Shown one piece after another: positions 17,684 to 26,829 of a stretch of DNA of 45,791 nt (its first letter is position 1; every line of letters begins with the position of its first letter). Source of the stretch: Nostoc sp. NMS7 (GTDB lineage: Bacteria > Cyanobacteriota > Cyanobacteriia > Cyanobacteriales > Nostocaceae). The translations under genes were made by a program, and so were the position numbers. The stretch spans positions 21,294 to 67,084 of the forward strand of contig NZ_JABXKJ010000229.1 of the NCBI RefSeq assembly GCF_017115085.1, written 5' to 3'. A model generated the notes under the pieces. The model had not been told where the DNA came from, ran no database searches, and was given only the letters and a program-made list of their open reading frames with translations.

Positions 17684-19147
17684 ATGACTAGGAAAATTTT
17701 TCTTAGCTTGATGCTGCTGTTTCTGGGTACTCAAATTGGTATTACCCAGCCAGCAGCTAAAGCACAAACCCCAGTTGTACCAACAACTACCACAAAATCA
17801 ATTTGCTCTACCCAACTGGGAACAGCTATAGATGCTGTAATCAATCGTCCCTTATTCAGTCGGGGGCGCTGGGGAATTTTGGTGCAACCCCTGTCAACCG
17901 GGCAAACTCTTTACAGTCGGGATGCTCAGAAATATTTTACTCCCGCGTCTAACTTGAAGTTGCTGACAACAGCAGCCGCATTGCAGCAGTTGGGTGCTAA
18001 TTTTCGGATTCGTACCTCAATTTATCAGAATGGCAAAGGTGTTTTACGTGTTGTCGGTAGGGGAGATCCCAGCTTAAGTGATACTCAACTCCAAACATTA
18101 GCACAGCAGCTAAAACAGAAAGGTATTACTCAAATTCAGCAATTGATAGCTGATGATAGTTATATTCAAGGGGATATTGTTAACCCCACTTGGCAATGGG
18201 AAGATGTGCAGTCAGACTATGGCGCACCAATCAGCAGCTTTATTCTAAATCAAAATATTTTTAGCTTAAAACTTGTACCGCAGGCTGTAGGTAAATCTTT
18301 ACAAGTGCTGTGGATTGATGCTGGCGAGGCGAAACAGTGGCGGATAATTAATCAGTCAGTAACGGTTGCCCAAAATCAACCAATCTACGTCAACGTTACC
18401 CGCGAATTATCAGGAACAGCATTACGAATTCAAGGACAACTGACAACAAATTCGGAACCGTCTTTAATAGATTTGCCTGTAGTTGACCCTAATTATTACT
18501 TCTTACGACGCTTCCGTACTGCTTTGGCAAGAGAAAAAATTACCTTGGGACAAACATTAGTAGAAAGTGGTGGTGTTAATCAACAGGAAATAGCATTTGT
18601 AGAGTCGCCACCTTTATCTGAATTATTAATGGAAACTCTTCAGAATAGTAATAATCTTTATGCTGAAGCACTGCTGAGAGCATTAGCTGTGAAAAAAACC
18701 AGAGGGAAAAATCAGACTAGCGCTGATGCCGGTTTGGAAGTTGTCAAAGCGAGTTTAACTAAATTGGGAGTTGATCCAGCAAATTATGTTTTAGTGGATG
18801 GTTCGGGTTTATCACGTCGTGACTTAGTGACACCACAAGCTTTTGTACAAACTTTGCGAGGAATAGCAAGAACACCAACAGGATATGTGTATCGCGCATC
18901 TTTACCCGTGGCAGGTAAAAGTGGAACCTTGAAAGGGCGCTTTCAAGATACATCTGCTGAGGGCATTGTGCAAGCCAAAACAGGTACCTTAACAGGTGTA
19001 CTTTCTCTATCTGGATATCTGAATGCGCCTAAATATGAGCCGTTGGTTTTTAGTATTATCGTGAATCAATCGGAACAACCTGCAACAGTTGTGCGGCAGG
19101 CAATTGATGAAATTGTTGTGTTGTTAACACAGTTACAGCGTTGTTAA
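17684..19147 (+). CDS. dacB: D-alanyl-D-alanine carboxypeptidase/endopeptidase (PBP4 class, S13)
   Basis: A periplasmic low-molecular-mass penicillin-binding protein that trims or cleaves peptidoglycan cross-links. 487 residues from ATG 17684; a GTG immediately before it is in frame but unnecessary. A signal peptide covers about 1-28. The three active-site motifs are present: S89-N-L-K92, S322-N-N and K432-T-G. The large insertion between the first two motifs is typical of the S13 family. It stands alone, and the downstream hairpin at 19211 may end the transcript. Confidence 0.94.
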   Translation: MTRKIFLSLMLLFLGTQIGITQPAAKAQTPVVPTTTTKSICSTQLGTAIDAVINRPLFSRGRWGILVQPLSTGQTLYSRDAQKYFTPASNLKLLTTAAALQQLGANFRIRTSIYQNGKGVLRVVGRGDPSLSDTQLQTLAQQLKQKGITQIQQLIADDSYIQGDIVNPTWQWEDVQSDYGAPISSFILNQNIFSLKLVPQAVGKSLQVLWIDAGEAKQWRIINQSVTVAQNQPIYVNVTRELSGTALRIQGQLTTNSEPSLIDLPVVDPNYYFLRRFRTALAREKITLGQTLVESGGVNQQEIAFVESPPLSELLMETLQNSNNLYAEALLRALAVKKTRGKNQTSADAGLEVVKASLTKLGVDPANYVLVDGSGLSRRDLVTPQAFVQTLRGIARTPTGYVYRASLPVAGKSGTLKGRFQDTSAEGIVQAKTGTLTGVLSLSGYLNAPKYEPLVFSIIVNQSEQPATVVRQAIDEIVVLLTQLQRC

Positions 19148-19210
19148 TATTATTGTCATCCAATTAAACAACAGGTTTACTAAACCTCATCTATGTTGAG
19201 AACCGTAGTT

Positions 19211-19272
19211 TTTGCCCTCACCCTAAATCCCTCTCCCAAATCTGGGATTCGGGGTTGGGGGATGAGGGCAAA
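19211..19272. repeat. Intergenic hairpin repeat TTTGCCCTCA...TGAGGGCAAA
   Basis: A long imperfect inverted repeat between convergent dacB and the acetyltransferase gene. It matches the CCCTCACCCTAAATCCCTCTCC-type repeats frequent in cyanobacteria (a related CCCTCTCC hairpin lies at 38674). It may act as a bidirectional terminator. Confidence 0.75.
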
Positions 19273-19301
19273 TCCTTTTGATCACCGAAGAACTACAGGT
19301 T

Positions 19302-19805
19302 TCAAGATAGACGCGGTTTAATTCGGAGTCCCATGATTACTAAGTCTCGTTCAACACTATCAATTTCGGCAACTTTAGGTAAATGTCCCCAGTGTTGAAA
19401 ACCAAATGTTTCAAAAAGTTTTAAACTGGGTTGATTGTGGGCAAAAATCAAGCAAACTAGGGTCTTCAAACCCAAACTAGGACTTTCGCTAATTGCTTGT
19501 GCTAATAGTTGTCGTCCCAAACCACACCGATGAAAGTGAGGGGCTATGTAAATACTAATTTCGGCAGTCGTACTATAGGCAGGTCGCCCATAAAAAGATT
19601 GGAAACTAAGCCATCCAGCAATTACTCCCTCTACTTCGATTACCCAAATTGGGCGTTGTGAAAGCGATCGCTCCTTAAACCAAGAAAGGCGACTTTCCAA
19701 AGATACTGGTTCTAAATCAGCAGTTGCCATGCGGCTAGGAATTGCAGCATTATAAATTGCCACAATTGCAGGCAAGTCAGTTTCAGTCGCATGGCGAATA
19801 GTCAT
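19302..19805 (-). CDS. GNAT-family N-acetyltransferase (phosphinothricin acetyltransferase-like)
   Basis: 167 residues from an ATG. The GNAT fold is shown by the opening MTIRHATETDLPAIVAIYN, by motif A around AEISIYIAPHFHRCGLGRQLL (the pyrophosphate-binding R/Q-x-x-G-x-G/A loop is RCGLGR) and by the late NQPSLKLFETFGFQHWG. The arrangement is closest to Pat/Bar-type acetyltransferases that act on phosphinothricin or methionine-derived amines. The true substrate is unknown. It is convergent with dacB, and there is no partner gene. Confidence 0.88.
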   Translation of the reverse strand: MTIRHATETDLPAIVAIYNAAIPSRMATADLEPVSLESRLSWFKERSLSQRPIWVIEVEGVIAGWLSFQSFYGRPAYSTTAEISIYIAPHFHRCGLGRQLLAQAISESPSLGLKTLVCLIFAHNQPSLKLFETFGFQHWGHLPKVAEIDSVERDLVIMGLRIKPRLS

Positions 19806-19973
19806 TGCTGGCGTCTTGGAGAAAATCTTGAGAAAATATTCAAAAATAATACAGCGTTACAGATAAATATGGGGTTCCCTTTCCCCTTTCCCCTCTTTTT
19901 CATTTTATATCCTATTTTCGTTTATTGCGTTTGTGTAATACAATCAAATTAAAAGACCAAGCCTACCATCTTT

Positions 19974-20402
19974 ATGAATACCTTTTCCAGTATTATTACA
20001 GAAGCCGAAGCTGAGGCTATAAAGCAACTTGAACATATACTCAATCAGGAAAATAGTCAACTGAAATTAGTCGCGGCAAACGGCGAAGAAATGACTATTC
20101 CTGATTCTGTATGTTGTGTATTACGACAAGTAGTGCAGGCAATGGCATCAGGGAAAAATGTATCTATAGTCACACATAATCCAGAGCTAACAACACAACA
20201 AGCGGCTGATTTGTTGAATGTGTCACGTCCCTATCTGATTAAATTATTAGAGCAGGGTGAGCTTCCTTACATTATGGTAGGAACTCATAGACGGGTGAAA
20301 TTTGAGGATTTAATCAAATATAAACAGCAAAGGGATACTAAACGTAGACAACTGCTAGATGAATTAATAGCCGAAAGCCAAGAGTTAGGATTTTATCAGT
20401 AG
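19974..20402 (+). CDS. Excisionase-type HTH protein, probable antitoxin
   Basis: 142 residues. The N-terminal half is helical and acidic; residues about 72-113 form a MerR/excisionase-like winged helix (LTTQQAADLLNVSRPYLIKLL, then PYIMVGTHRRVKFEDLIKY). It lies 26 bp upstream of a PIN-domain gene on the same strand, the usual order for an antitoxin and its toxin. It would bind its own promoter through the HTH and neutralise the PIN protein through one of the flanking regions; both points follow from the family context, not from this sequence alone. Confidence 0.82.
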   Translation: MNTFSSIITEAEAEAIKQLEHILNQENSQLKLVAANGEEMTIPDSVCCVLRQVVQAMASGKNVSIVTHNPELTTQQAADLLNVSRPYLIKLLEQGELPYIMVGTHRRVKFEDLIKYKQQRDTKRRQLLDELIAESQELGFYQ

Positions 20403-20428
20403 GGTGTTCTGATTATTTACTGAGTATT

Positions 20429-20974
20429 ATGTATCGTGCTGTACTAGATTCTTGTGTACTGTTCCCTATGTACTTAAGAGATACCCTATTGTGTATGTCT
20501 GAGGCTGGTTTATATGTACCACATTGGTCGCAAGAAATACTTGATGGCGCAACTCGTAATCTAGTAAATACAGGTAGACTCACAACTACCCAAGCGATGA
20601 GACTGGAAGGGAGAATTAAAGAAGCCTTTCCCACAGCACTAATCGTAGTTCCTGATAATATTATTCAATTAATGACAAATTACCCTAACGATCGCCATGT
20701 TCTGGCTGCTGCTGTGGTAGGTAAGGCTAATATAATTGTCACCTCAAACCTAAAGCATTTTCAAGATCAGGATTTAGCACTTTGGCAAGTCCAAGCCAAA
20801 TCTCCAGATGAGTTTTTAACTGAATTATATAATCTGTATCCGCAACAAGTCATTGAGGTATTACAGCGACAGTCTCAAAGTCTCAAAAAGCCAGCCATGA
20901 GTTTTTTTGAGCTTCTAGAATTACTCAGTAGAGAAGCACCAAGATTTACAAACAATATTAAATCCCAAACTTGA
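20429..20974 (+). CDS. PIN-domain ribonuclease toxin (VapC-like)
   Basis: 181 residues from an ATG. PIN acidic residues are visible: D7 in VLDSCVLFP, E36 in PHWSQEIL, D88 in NYPNDRHVLAAA, and N107 in IIVTSNLKHF, where many PIN proteins have Asp. PIN toxins cut RNA, often tRNA, with bound Mg2+. The C-terminal 50 residues (FELLELL...) extend past the PIN core and may hold the antitoxin. It is co-directional with and 26 bp after the HTH gene. Cleavage target unknown. Confidence 0.85.
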   Translation: MYRAVLDSCVLFPMYLRDTLLCMSEAGLYVPHWSQEILDGATRNLVNTGRLTTTQAMRLEGRIKEAFPTALIVVPDNIIQLMTNYPNDRHVLAAAVVGKANIIVTSNLKHFQDQDLALWQVQAKSPDEFLTELYNLYPQQVIEVLQRQSQSLKKPAMSFFELLELLSREAPRFTNNIKSQT

Positions 20975-21032
20975 TAGCTTAACGTTGACTGCTAATGTTA
21001 CATCTAATAACATCGAGTGGGGAAAAACCAAC

Positions 21033-22079
21033 GTGAAAGCACAGGTATTTAGAGGCGTTAATCAACTGTCTTACGAAGATATCCCAGTTCCAACCCTAGA
21101 ACCAGATGAAGTGCTGGTACAGGTGCGGGTTGTGGGATTATGTCAGTCAGATATTAAAAAAATTCGTTATCCACTCTATGAACCGCCGCGCATTTTTGGA
21201 CATGAAACTGCCGGCACGATCGCAGCATTAGGCAATAATGTCAAAGGTTGGCAAGTTGGACAACGGGTGGCAGTGATGCATCACATCCCTTGTATGCGTT
21301 GCGCCTACTGCCTAAATGATAATTTCTCTATGTGCGATGTTTACAAAAACATCTCCACAACCGCAGGCTTTAACGCCAGTGGCGGCGGTTTTGCTGATTA
21401 TGTCAAAGTTCCGGGTCATATTGTAGAAAATGGTGGGCTAATTCCCATCCCCGATCGCATCAGTTTTGAAGAAGCGAGTTTTGTCGAACCAACTAACTGC
21501 TGCTTGAAAGCTGTAAAAAAAGCCCAAATTGCCCCAGGACAAACTGTGTTAGTTACTGGTGCTGGTCCCATTGGGTTAATGTTCATGATGTTGGTGAAGT
21601 ATTTTGGAGCAAATGCGATCGCTACCGATTTACTACCCTCTAGAATTGAAAAAGCCTTGAGTGTGGGTGCAGAGGCGGCTTTTGATGCCCGTGACGCCGA
21701 TTTAACCGCCAAAATTCATGCCTTAACTGGTGGACTAGGTGTTGATGTTACTTTGCTGGCTGTTCCGAGTGAAAAAGCTTTCTTTCAAGCGCTTGATAGT
21801 ACCCGCAAAGGTGGCAAAATCTTGTTTTTCGCCGAATTCCCTGATGAGGTAGAAATTCCCATCAACCCTAATATCCTCTATCGTCGCGAAATTGACTTGA
21901 TAGGTAGTTATAGCTCATCTTATCGGCTTCAGAATCTATCAGCTGATATTGTATTTAATCAGAGGATAGACGTGAAAGCGTTAATTAGCGATCGCTATCC
22001 ATTAAAAGATTTATCAGCAGCTGTGGAAGTTGCGATCGCACCCACACCGGATACTTATAAAATCTTAATTTATCCGTAA
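21033..22079 (+). CDS. Zinc-dependent medium-chain alcohol/polyol dehydrogenase
   Basis: An MDR-superfamily NAD(P)-dependent dehydrogenase. GTG 21033 gives 348 residues starting MKAQVFRGVNQLSYEDIPVP, as usual for the family, with TGGGG about ten bases upstream; TTG 20985 would add 16 unconserved residues. Catalytic zinc ligands are C37 (GLCQSDIKK) and H57/E58 (GHETAG). The structural zinc lobe has Cys 87, 90, 93 and 101. The Rossmann motif is GAGPIGLM. It is closest in style to sorbitol/threonine dehydrogenase-like enzymes; substrate not determinable. It begins about 60 bp after the toxin gene, but nothing links them functionally. Confidence 0.9.
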   Translation: MKAQVFRGVNQLSYEDIPVPTLEPDEVLVQVRVVGLCQSDIKKIRYPLYEPPRIFGHETAGTIAALGNNVKGWQVGQRVAVMHHIPCMRCAYCLNDNFSMCDVYKNISTTAGFNASGGGFADYVKVPGHIVENGGLIPIPDRISFEEASFVEPTNCCLKAVKKAQIAPGQTVLVTGAGPIGLMFMMLVKYFGANAIATDLLPSRIEKALSVGAEAAFDARDADLTAKIHALTGGLGVDVTLLAVPSEKAFFQALDSTRKGGKILFFAEFPDEVEIPINPNILYRREIDLIGSYSSSYRLQNLSADIVFNQRIDVKALISDRYPLKDLSAAVEVAIAPTPDTYKILIYP

Positions 22080-22308
22080 AAGGGAGATGAGGGAGTGTTA
22101 AATCATTCGTAATTCGTAATGACGCTCTCTAAGAGACGCTAAAAGCGTAGCTTGCTTCTCCGTAAGAGTACGATGACTGGCTAACGCTAGGCTAACGTAA
22201 TTCGTAATTAAGTTTTGTGACAGGGATTTAGACCCCGACCCAAAACTTACCGGTTATTGAACCGGGGGACTTCAACCCACGGTACTCTGTTAAAACTAGA
22301 AGTCTAAA

Positions 22309-22366
22309 GTTCAGAGGTTCAGCGACTAAGCTCAGAGGTTGAACGACCAAGCTCAGAGGTTCATCC
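22309..22366. repeat. 21-bp tandem repeat, about 2.7 units (GCTCAGAGGTTGAACGACCAA)
   Basis: Three consecutive units begin GTTCAGAGGTT or GCTCAGAGGTT at 22309, 22330 and 22351. The unit aligns with the reverse complement of the 21-bp unit at window start (CAGAGGCTCAACTTCCGAGTT), with about two thirds identity. It ends against the start of the phosphate transporter gene. Confidence 0.85.
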
Positions 22367-22377
22367 TCATCTTTCCC

Positions 22378-23676
22378 ATGTTCCTTACCTGCCTATATAT
22401 GCCGTATACTCTACTTTCCGTCGCCTTACTAGCTTTCTACGTCGCCTGGAATCTCGGAGCAAACGATGTCGCTAACGCGATGGGAACCTCTGTAGGTTCC
22501 AAAGCTGTCACCCTGAAACAGGCACTAATAATTGCTGGGATATTAGAGTTTACGGGTGCTGTGTTGTTTGGACATGAGGTAACAGAAACCCTAGCGACGA
22601 AAATTGCTAATCCTGCCTTATTCGCAGCTACACCTCAAATATTTGTTACTGGGATGGTAACGGTACTAATATCGTGTGGTGTGTGGTTGCAAATTGCCAC
22701 ATCACGCGGTTTACCCGTCTCATCTTCTCATGCGGTTGTTGGTGCGATCGCTGGATTTAGTTGGGTAGCTTTGGGAGTAGATGCAATTGATTGGTCATCA
22801 ATTAAATTAATTACCATTGGCTGGATTTTAACGCCGTTAATTAGTGGTGCGATCGCTGCTTTATTCTACAGTCAAATCAAGCACTGGATTTTAGATCAAC
22901 CCAATCAATTAGTCCAGTTACAAGAATGGATTCCCTGGTTGAGTACTTTGCTACTGGGAATATTTGGTGTAATTGTATTACCCTCGCTGACTGAACCCAT
23001 AACCAATTTTGTAATTGAGCAAATTGGTTTTACAATCCCTGCTTACGACATTCCACTATTAACGGGTGCAGTAGCAACAGTTGGACTCACAATCATTAGT
23101 TGGCGACAATTGGAAGACAAGGGGACAACAGGACAAACAGAATCTATCCAATGTCCAATGCCCAATCCCGTAGAAAGATTATTCGCCCGATTCCAATTAT
23201 TGAGTGCTTGCTTTGTAGCCTTTGCTCATGGTTCTAATGATGTGGGAAATGCGATCGCTCCTTTAGCTGCGATCGTCTACATCAATCGCACTGGTAGCGT
23301 ACCTACAGATGGTATCACTATCCCTATTTGGATTTTAATCCTTGGTGGTGCTGGTATTGTTGGTGGTTTAGCTGTCTGGGGTAAAAAAGTCATCGCCACT
23401 ATTGGCGAAAACATTATTGCCTTGCAACCTAGTAGTGGATTTTGTGCCGAACTTGCCACTGCTACCACCATCCTCATTGCCTCCCGGCTAGGTTTACCAG
23501 TCTCCACCTCTCACGCCCTCGTCGGTGGTGTAGTGGGTATTGGACTGGTGCAAAACATCAACTCGATTAAGTTCCAAACACTAAAAGGTATTGCCGCCGC
23601 ATGGCTAATTACAATCCCGGTGAGTGCTATCCTTAGCGCTGCCCTCTTTAGCATCGCCCGGATTTTATTCTTCTAA
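22378..23676 (+). CDS. pit: Inorganic phosphate transporter, PiT family
   Basis: An integral membrane cation-coupled phosphate permease of 433 residues. The two inverted PiT signatures are present: GANDVANAMGTSVGSKAVTL in the N-terminal half and GSNDVGNAIAPLAAI in the C-terminal half, each followed by the helix with SRGLPVSSSHA or SRLGLPVSTSHA. About ten hydrophobic segments surround a short hydrophilic loop (about 240-265). I start at ATG 22378; ATG 22399 is possible. Sequence upstream of it is tandem repeat. Low-affinity phosphate uptake is the family role. Confidence 0.92.
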   Translation: MFLTCLYMPYTLLSVALLAFYVAWNLGANDVANAMGTSVGSKAVTLKQALIIAGILEFTGAVLFGHEVTETLATKIANPALFAATPQIFVTGMVTVLISCGVWLQIATSRGLPVSSSHAVVGAIAGFSWVALGVDAIDWSSIKLITIGWILTPLISGAIAALFYSQIKHWILDQPNQLVQLQEWIPWLSTLLLGIFGVIVLPSLTEPITNFVIEQIGFTIPAYDIPLLTGAVATVGLTIISWRQLEDKGTTGQTESIQCPMPNPVERLFARFQLLSACFVAFAHGSNDVGNAIAPLAAIVYINRTGSVPTDGITIPIWILILGGAGIVGGLAVWGKKVIATIGENIIALQPSSGFCAELATATTILIASRLGLPVSTSHALVGGVVGIGLVQNINSIKFQTLKGIAAAWLITIPVSAILSAALFSIARILFF

Positions 23677-24284
23677 GAATTATTAATATTTCCTAACTTT
23701 TTCCTCTATTGCATCTACTCAAAGTACAACCTAGACTGCAACAACGCCAAAAAAGCGTGTTTTTGCAGAATTGCTGCTCATTCATTAGAATGTGTGCAGG
23801 GGTTAGCGTAACTTTGAATTTACACAGAAAGATACTTTAATCTGCATTTAGAAATGTAAACTGTCACAGAAGTTACATTCCACACAAATTTACAGCTAGT
23901 TTCGCAAGTCAGACAATTTTGTGGCGATGTTTGGGGAAAGTCGCTTTGCGTCAACGCGCAAGTGCTTGCTAACTACTATTGGTAGCAAAACAATAAATAT
24001 TTATTTTAAGTAAGATTTTTTTAAAAGTAAAAATCTCATTGGCGAATATATTTATGAAAATTAAAACTGACCAAATACTTGTCAATGCTGAAGATAAGAC
24101 CGTGTAGTAAGCAGTGGAGCAAATTTGATCCTTTGCTAACCTGTGTCCAGTATGACAGAATTACGTTGAAATGCCCAAGTGCTGTTAAAACTTTTAATTT
24201 ATCTGACAAAATACAGGAAATTACTATGAGCGCCAAGTGTACGGGAAGCAGCTTTATCGTCAAGGTGTTAGAGGTTAGAAGCTA
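23677..24284. other. Gene-free 600-bp spacer before the permease fusion gene
   Basis: AT-rich, without recognisable gene, RNA or strong terminator. A 68-codon frame at 24079-24285 overlaps the next start codon by one base but has no family likeness. Promoter elements for the next gene probably lie here. Confidence 0.5.
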
Positions 24285-26603
24285 ATGGGGCGATTCGAGA
24301 AGCAACCAGAAAACCCAAGAGTCAGAGGCGAGCTACCTAGAGCAGCAGAAAATGCTCTTTGGGCTGTAGTTGAAGACTTAGAAAATCTTCAGCAGAATGT
24401 CCTCAGAGCTTTGCAGGAAGACGTAAAGCGGCTTCAGTCCGAAAAAAATCGGTTATCTGATGAGATTCAAAGCTTGGTAGAGGAAAAAGAGCATTTACAA
24501 CAAGTGCGCCAAATCACTGAGCAGCAAGTGTTAATTCGTCAACTGGCAGAAGTTCTGGCAAAACATATATCTTCACAACTGCAATCCTCTCTGGCAACTT
24601 TAGCTAACCAAATCATTGAGGGCAAATCTTATGAACAAACTGCCCTGAAGTCCGCCCAAGTGAGTAGCAATGTTGTAGTAGGTGAAATCAATGAAAAAGT
24701 CGAACACATGTTTGACAGCCTGGATGACACCGTTACTGTTACTTTTAACTCGCTGCAACAAGAACTGAAGAACTATCAAAGTAATCTTTCCCAACAGTTG
24801 TCACGGATGTATAGCCAGCAGCAACAAGGGGAAACGATTTTGGCGGAGTTTGTTAATCGCCTGCATGGAGAACTAGACAAAACTATAGAAGAAACTGCAC
24901 GCAAACCAGCAACAGCAGGTAAACCTACTGTTTTGCAGTTTACGGAGCCAGAGAAAAACAGTTCTTTCGAGACATCCCCGCCACAGTCTGGCGAAGTAGT
25001 CAGAAATTCCCCTGAGCCAATTTCCCCGATCCCCAATAAATTTTCAGAAGGGGAAAGGATATCACAGCCGTCGGTTGTGAAAGAAAACGGCGCGAATCCA
25101 ATTTCTGTCCCCAGCAAAGACTTATCGCAAAGGGAAACGACATCACAGCCGCCGGTTGTGAAAGAAAATGGCGCGAATCCAATTTCTGTCCCCAGCAAAG
25201 ACTTGTTGCAAAGGGAAACGACATCACAGCCGCCGATTATCAGAGAAAACGGCGCGAATTCAATTTCTGTCCCCAGCAAAGACTTGTCCCAAAGGGAAAC
25301 AACATCACACGCGCAGGCGGTTATAGTTCCGCCACCAAAAGAAAACGCTGTTGAACCAATTTCTGTCCGCAATCAAGACTTGCCGGAAAACGAAAGGACA
25401 TCAGAGCCTCCGACTGTATCTGTGCCATCTTCACGAAGGAGAAACGCTGCTGAACCAATTTCTGTCCTCCGCAGAAACGGAGCACAGAGCAAAGCTAAAT
25501 CTTCATCGACTACTGCGCTAGAGCCGCAACCGGAAGCAAAGCCCCCACAATCACGATCGCCTAATTCATCTGGCTTATCTACACTCCAAATCGGTTTCTT
25601 GTTGATTGTCTTATCAGTAGTGGTATCGTCGCTTTATAACGTCGCCATCAAGATAATTTTTCACCAAGGTTCCCAGATTTTTGGAGTATTAGAGGTAGAG
25701 CGCTTGCTGCCACCGACTTTGGGCAATACTCTATTAATTTTGACGCTCCGGTTTATGGTAGTAGTACCATTGATGCTGCTGTTGTCTCCAATACTGCATC
25801 CCCGATTGTGGCAAGACTTGGAAAATTTGGCTAATTCAGTCCGAGGAAATCCCACACCAGTTAATGCAGCTACTAAGCAGATTTTGCTGTTGTCGATTGT
25901 GAGCGGGGGCTTTTTGTTTTTGTCTCAGGTGCTAATTTACATTGCGATCGCTCAAGTCACAACTGGAATGGCGATCGCACTCTTCTTTGTCTATCCAATG
26001 GTTACTGGTTTATTGTCCTGGTTTCTGTTCCGCGATCGCCCTACTATATTTCGGATCAGTGCGATCGCCGCGATTTGCTGCGGTGAATTGTTAGTTTTAA
26101 GCGGTTCTCCCAGCACAGGTATGGGTAATATTTCAATGGGAAATAGCGCCGCCATTCTTTCCGGGGTGGCTTTTGCTGCCTACATAATTCTGACGCGCGT
26201 TTGTGCTAGCAAACTGCATCCGGTGACTTTTACTTTAATTAACTTCGCTACGATGTTGTTGTTGAGCTTTATCTGCTTAATGCTACCTTTACCAACCAGT
26301 TGGAACTTGATAGTTGATCCCTCTAAGATGCTGGAACTGGTTTTAAGCGCATTTATTTTGGGTGTGCTGACTCTTGCCGGATATTTGCTAAACAATGTTG
26401 GTATTACTAAACTAGGGGCTTCCCGCTCGGCGCTCATCGGTGGGACTATTCCAGTTTTAACCGTGATTTTCGCTGGCTTAATCATTCAAGAAAATTTGGA
26501 TATTGTGCAAATTCTGGGAGTGTTGTTAGTAACCTTTGGCGCGGCTGCTTTCAGCTTTGAAACAATGCGAAATCAGGTTAAACCCTCTAATCCCACGAAT
26601 TAA
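24285..26603 (+). CDS. EamA/DMT-family permease with long N-terminal coiled coil and repeat linker
   Basis: 772 residues with a three-part layout. Residues about 20-205 are heptad-like coiled coil (LENLQQNVLRALQEDVKRL and onward), Gln/Glu-rich and without membrane segments. Residues about 235-430 are a Pro/Ser-rich linker with a 27-residue repeat (unit core ENGANPISVPSKDLSQRETT). Residues 431-757 hold about ten hydrophobic helices with two EamA halves; the second includes YLLNNVGITKLGASRSALIG and the terminal VTFGAAAFSFE. DMT permeases export metabolites such as amino acids, but the usual length is about 300 residues. The first half would be cytoplasmic and could tether or sense. It lies upstream of the hetR region. 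Confidence 0.82.
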   Translation: MGRFEKQPENPRVRGELPRAAENALWAVVEDLENLQQNVLRALQEDVKRLQSEKNRLSDEIQSLVEEKEHLQQVRQITEQQVLIRQLAEVLAKHISSQLQSSLATLANQIIEGKSYEQTALKSAQVSSNVVVGEINEKVEHMFDSLDDTVTVTFNSLQQELKNYQSNLSQQLSRMYSQQQQGETILAEFVNRLHGELDKTIEETARKPATAGKPTVLQFTEPEKNSSFETSPPQSGEVVRNSPEPISPIPNKFSEGERISQPSVVKENGANPISVPSKDLSQRETTSQPPVVKENGANPISVPSKDLLQRETTSQPPIIRENGANSISVPSKDLSQRETTSHAQAVIVPPPKENAVEPISVRNQDLPENERTSEPPTVSVPSSRRRNAAEPISVLRRNGAQSKAKSSSTTALEPQPEAKPPQSRSPNSSGLSTLQIGFLLIVLSVVVSSLYNVAIKIIFHQGSQIFGVLEVERLLPPTLGNTLLILTLRFMVVVPLMLLLSPILHPRLWQDLENLANSVRGNPTPVNAATKQILLLSIVSGGFLFLSQVLIYIAIAQVTTGMAIALFFVYPMVTGLLSWFLFRDRPTIFRISAIAAICCGELLVLSGSPSTGMGNISMGNSAAILSGVAFAAYIILTRVCASKLHPVTFTLINFATMLLLSFICLMLPLPTSWNLIVDPSKMLELVLSAFILGVLTLAGYLLNNVGITKLGASRSALIGGTIPVLTVIFAGLIIQENLDIVQILGVLLVTFGAAAFSFETMRNQVKPSNPTN
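25080..25322 (+). repeat. In-gene 81-bp tandem repeat, three copies
   Basis: Three adjacent 81-bp units, each encoding 27 residues (ENGANPISVPSKDL...), lie in the linker of the permease fusion. Divergence among units is low at DNA level, so the repeat is young; more decayed copies (AVEPISVRNQDL, AAEPISVLRRN) follow. Confidence 0.85.
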
Positions 26604-26808
26604 ATGGCGAGTTCAATCAGTTTAGCTGTGATGGGAGCTACTTTACCTCCCATCACTCTGGGCATGAATCCTGATGCCCACTTGTAACTTCTTTAAACTA
26701 ATGCGATTGCAGGTATTCCATATATTTAGATCCTAAATTTCTATATCTATAGCAGTTCTCGTACCCTGCGTTAAGCCACTAGGCGTCTATGAATGCAACA
26801 CATGGTAA

Positions 26809-26829
26809 GGGCACAGCATTGCTGTGCCC
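26809..26829. repeat. Perfect hairpin GGGCACAGCA-T-TGCTGTGCCC
   Basis: A 10-bp stem with one-base centre, about 200 bp after the permease stop. The left half of the same palindrome (GTAGGGGCACAGCAATGCT) reappears truncated at 45340-45358, which marks it as a dispersed repeat. Confidence 0.75.

Noticed and set aside
22216..22290. tRNA-like segment with GACTTCAACCCAC
   Set aside because: No cloverleaf could be drawn: acceptor arms and the T-loop consensus are missing; local ACCGGTTATTGAACCGG is a simple inverted repeat.
24079..24285. 68-codon frame overlapping the permease start by one base
   Set aside because: No ribosome site, no hydrophobic or domain pattern, odd composition; the overlap alone is weak evidence.
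24776..25372. A 198-codon minus-strand frame with repeats (SLLGTEIGFAPFSF)
   Set aside because: Antisense of the 81-bp repeat linker of the permease fusion; the repeats are explained by the plus-strand gene.
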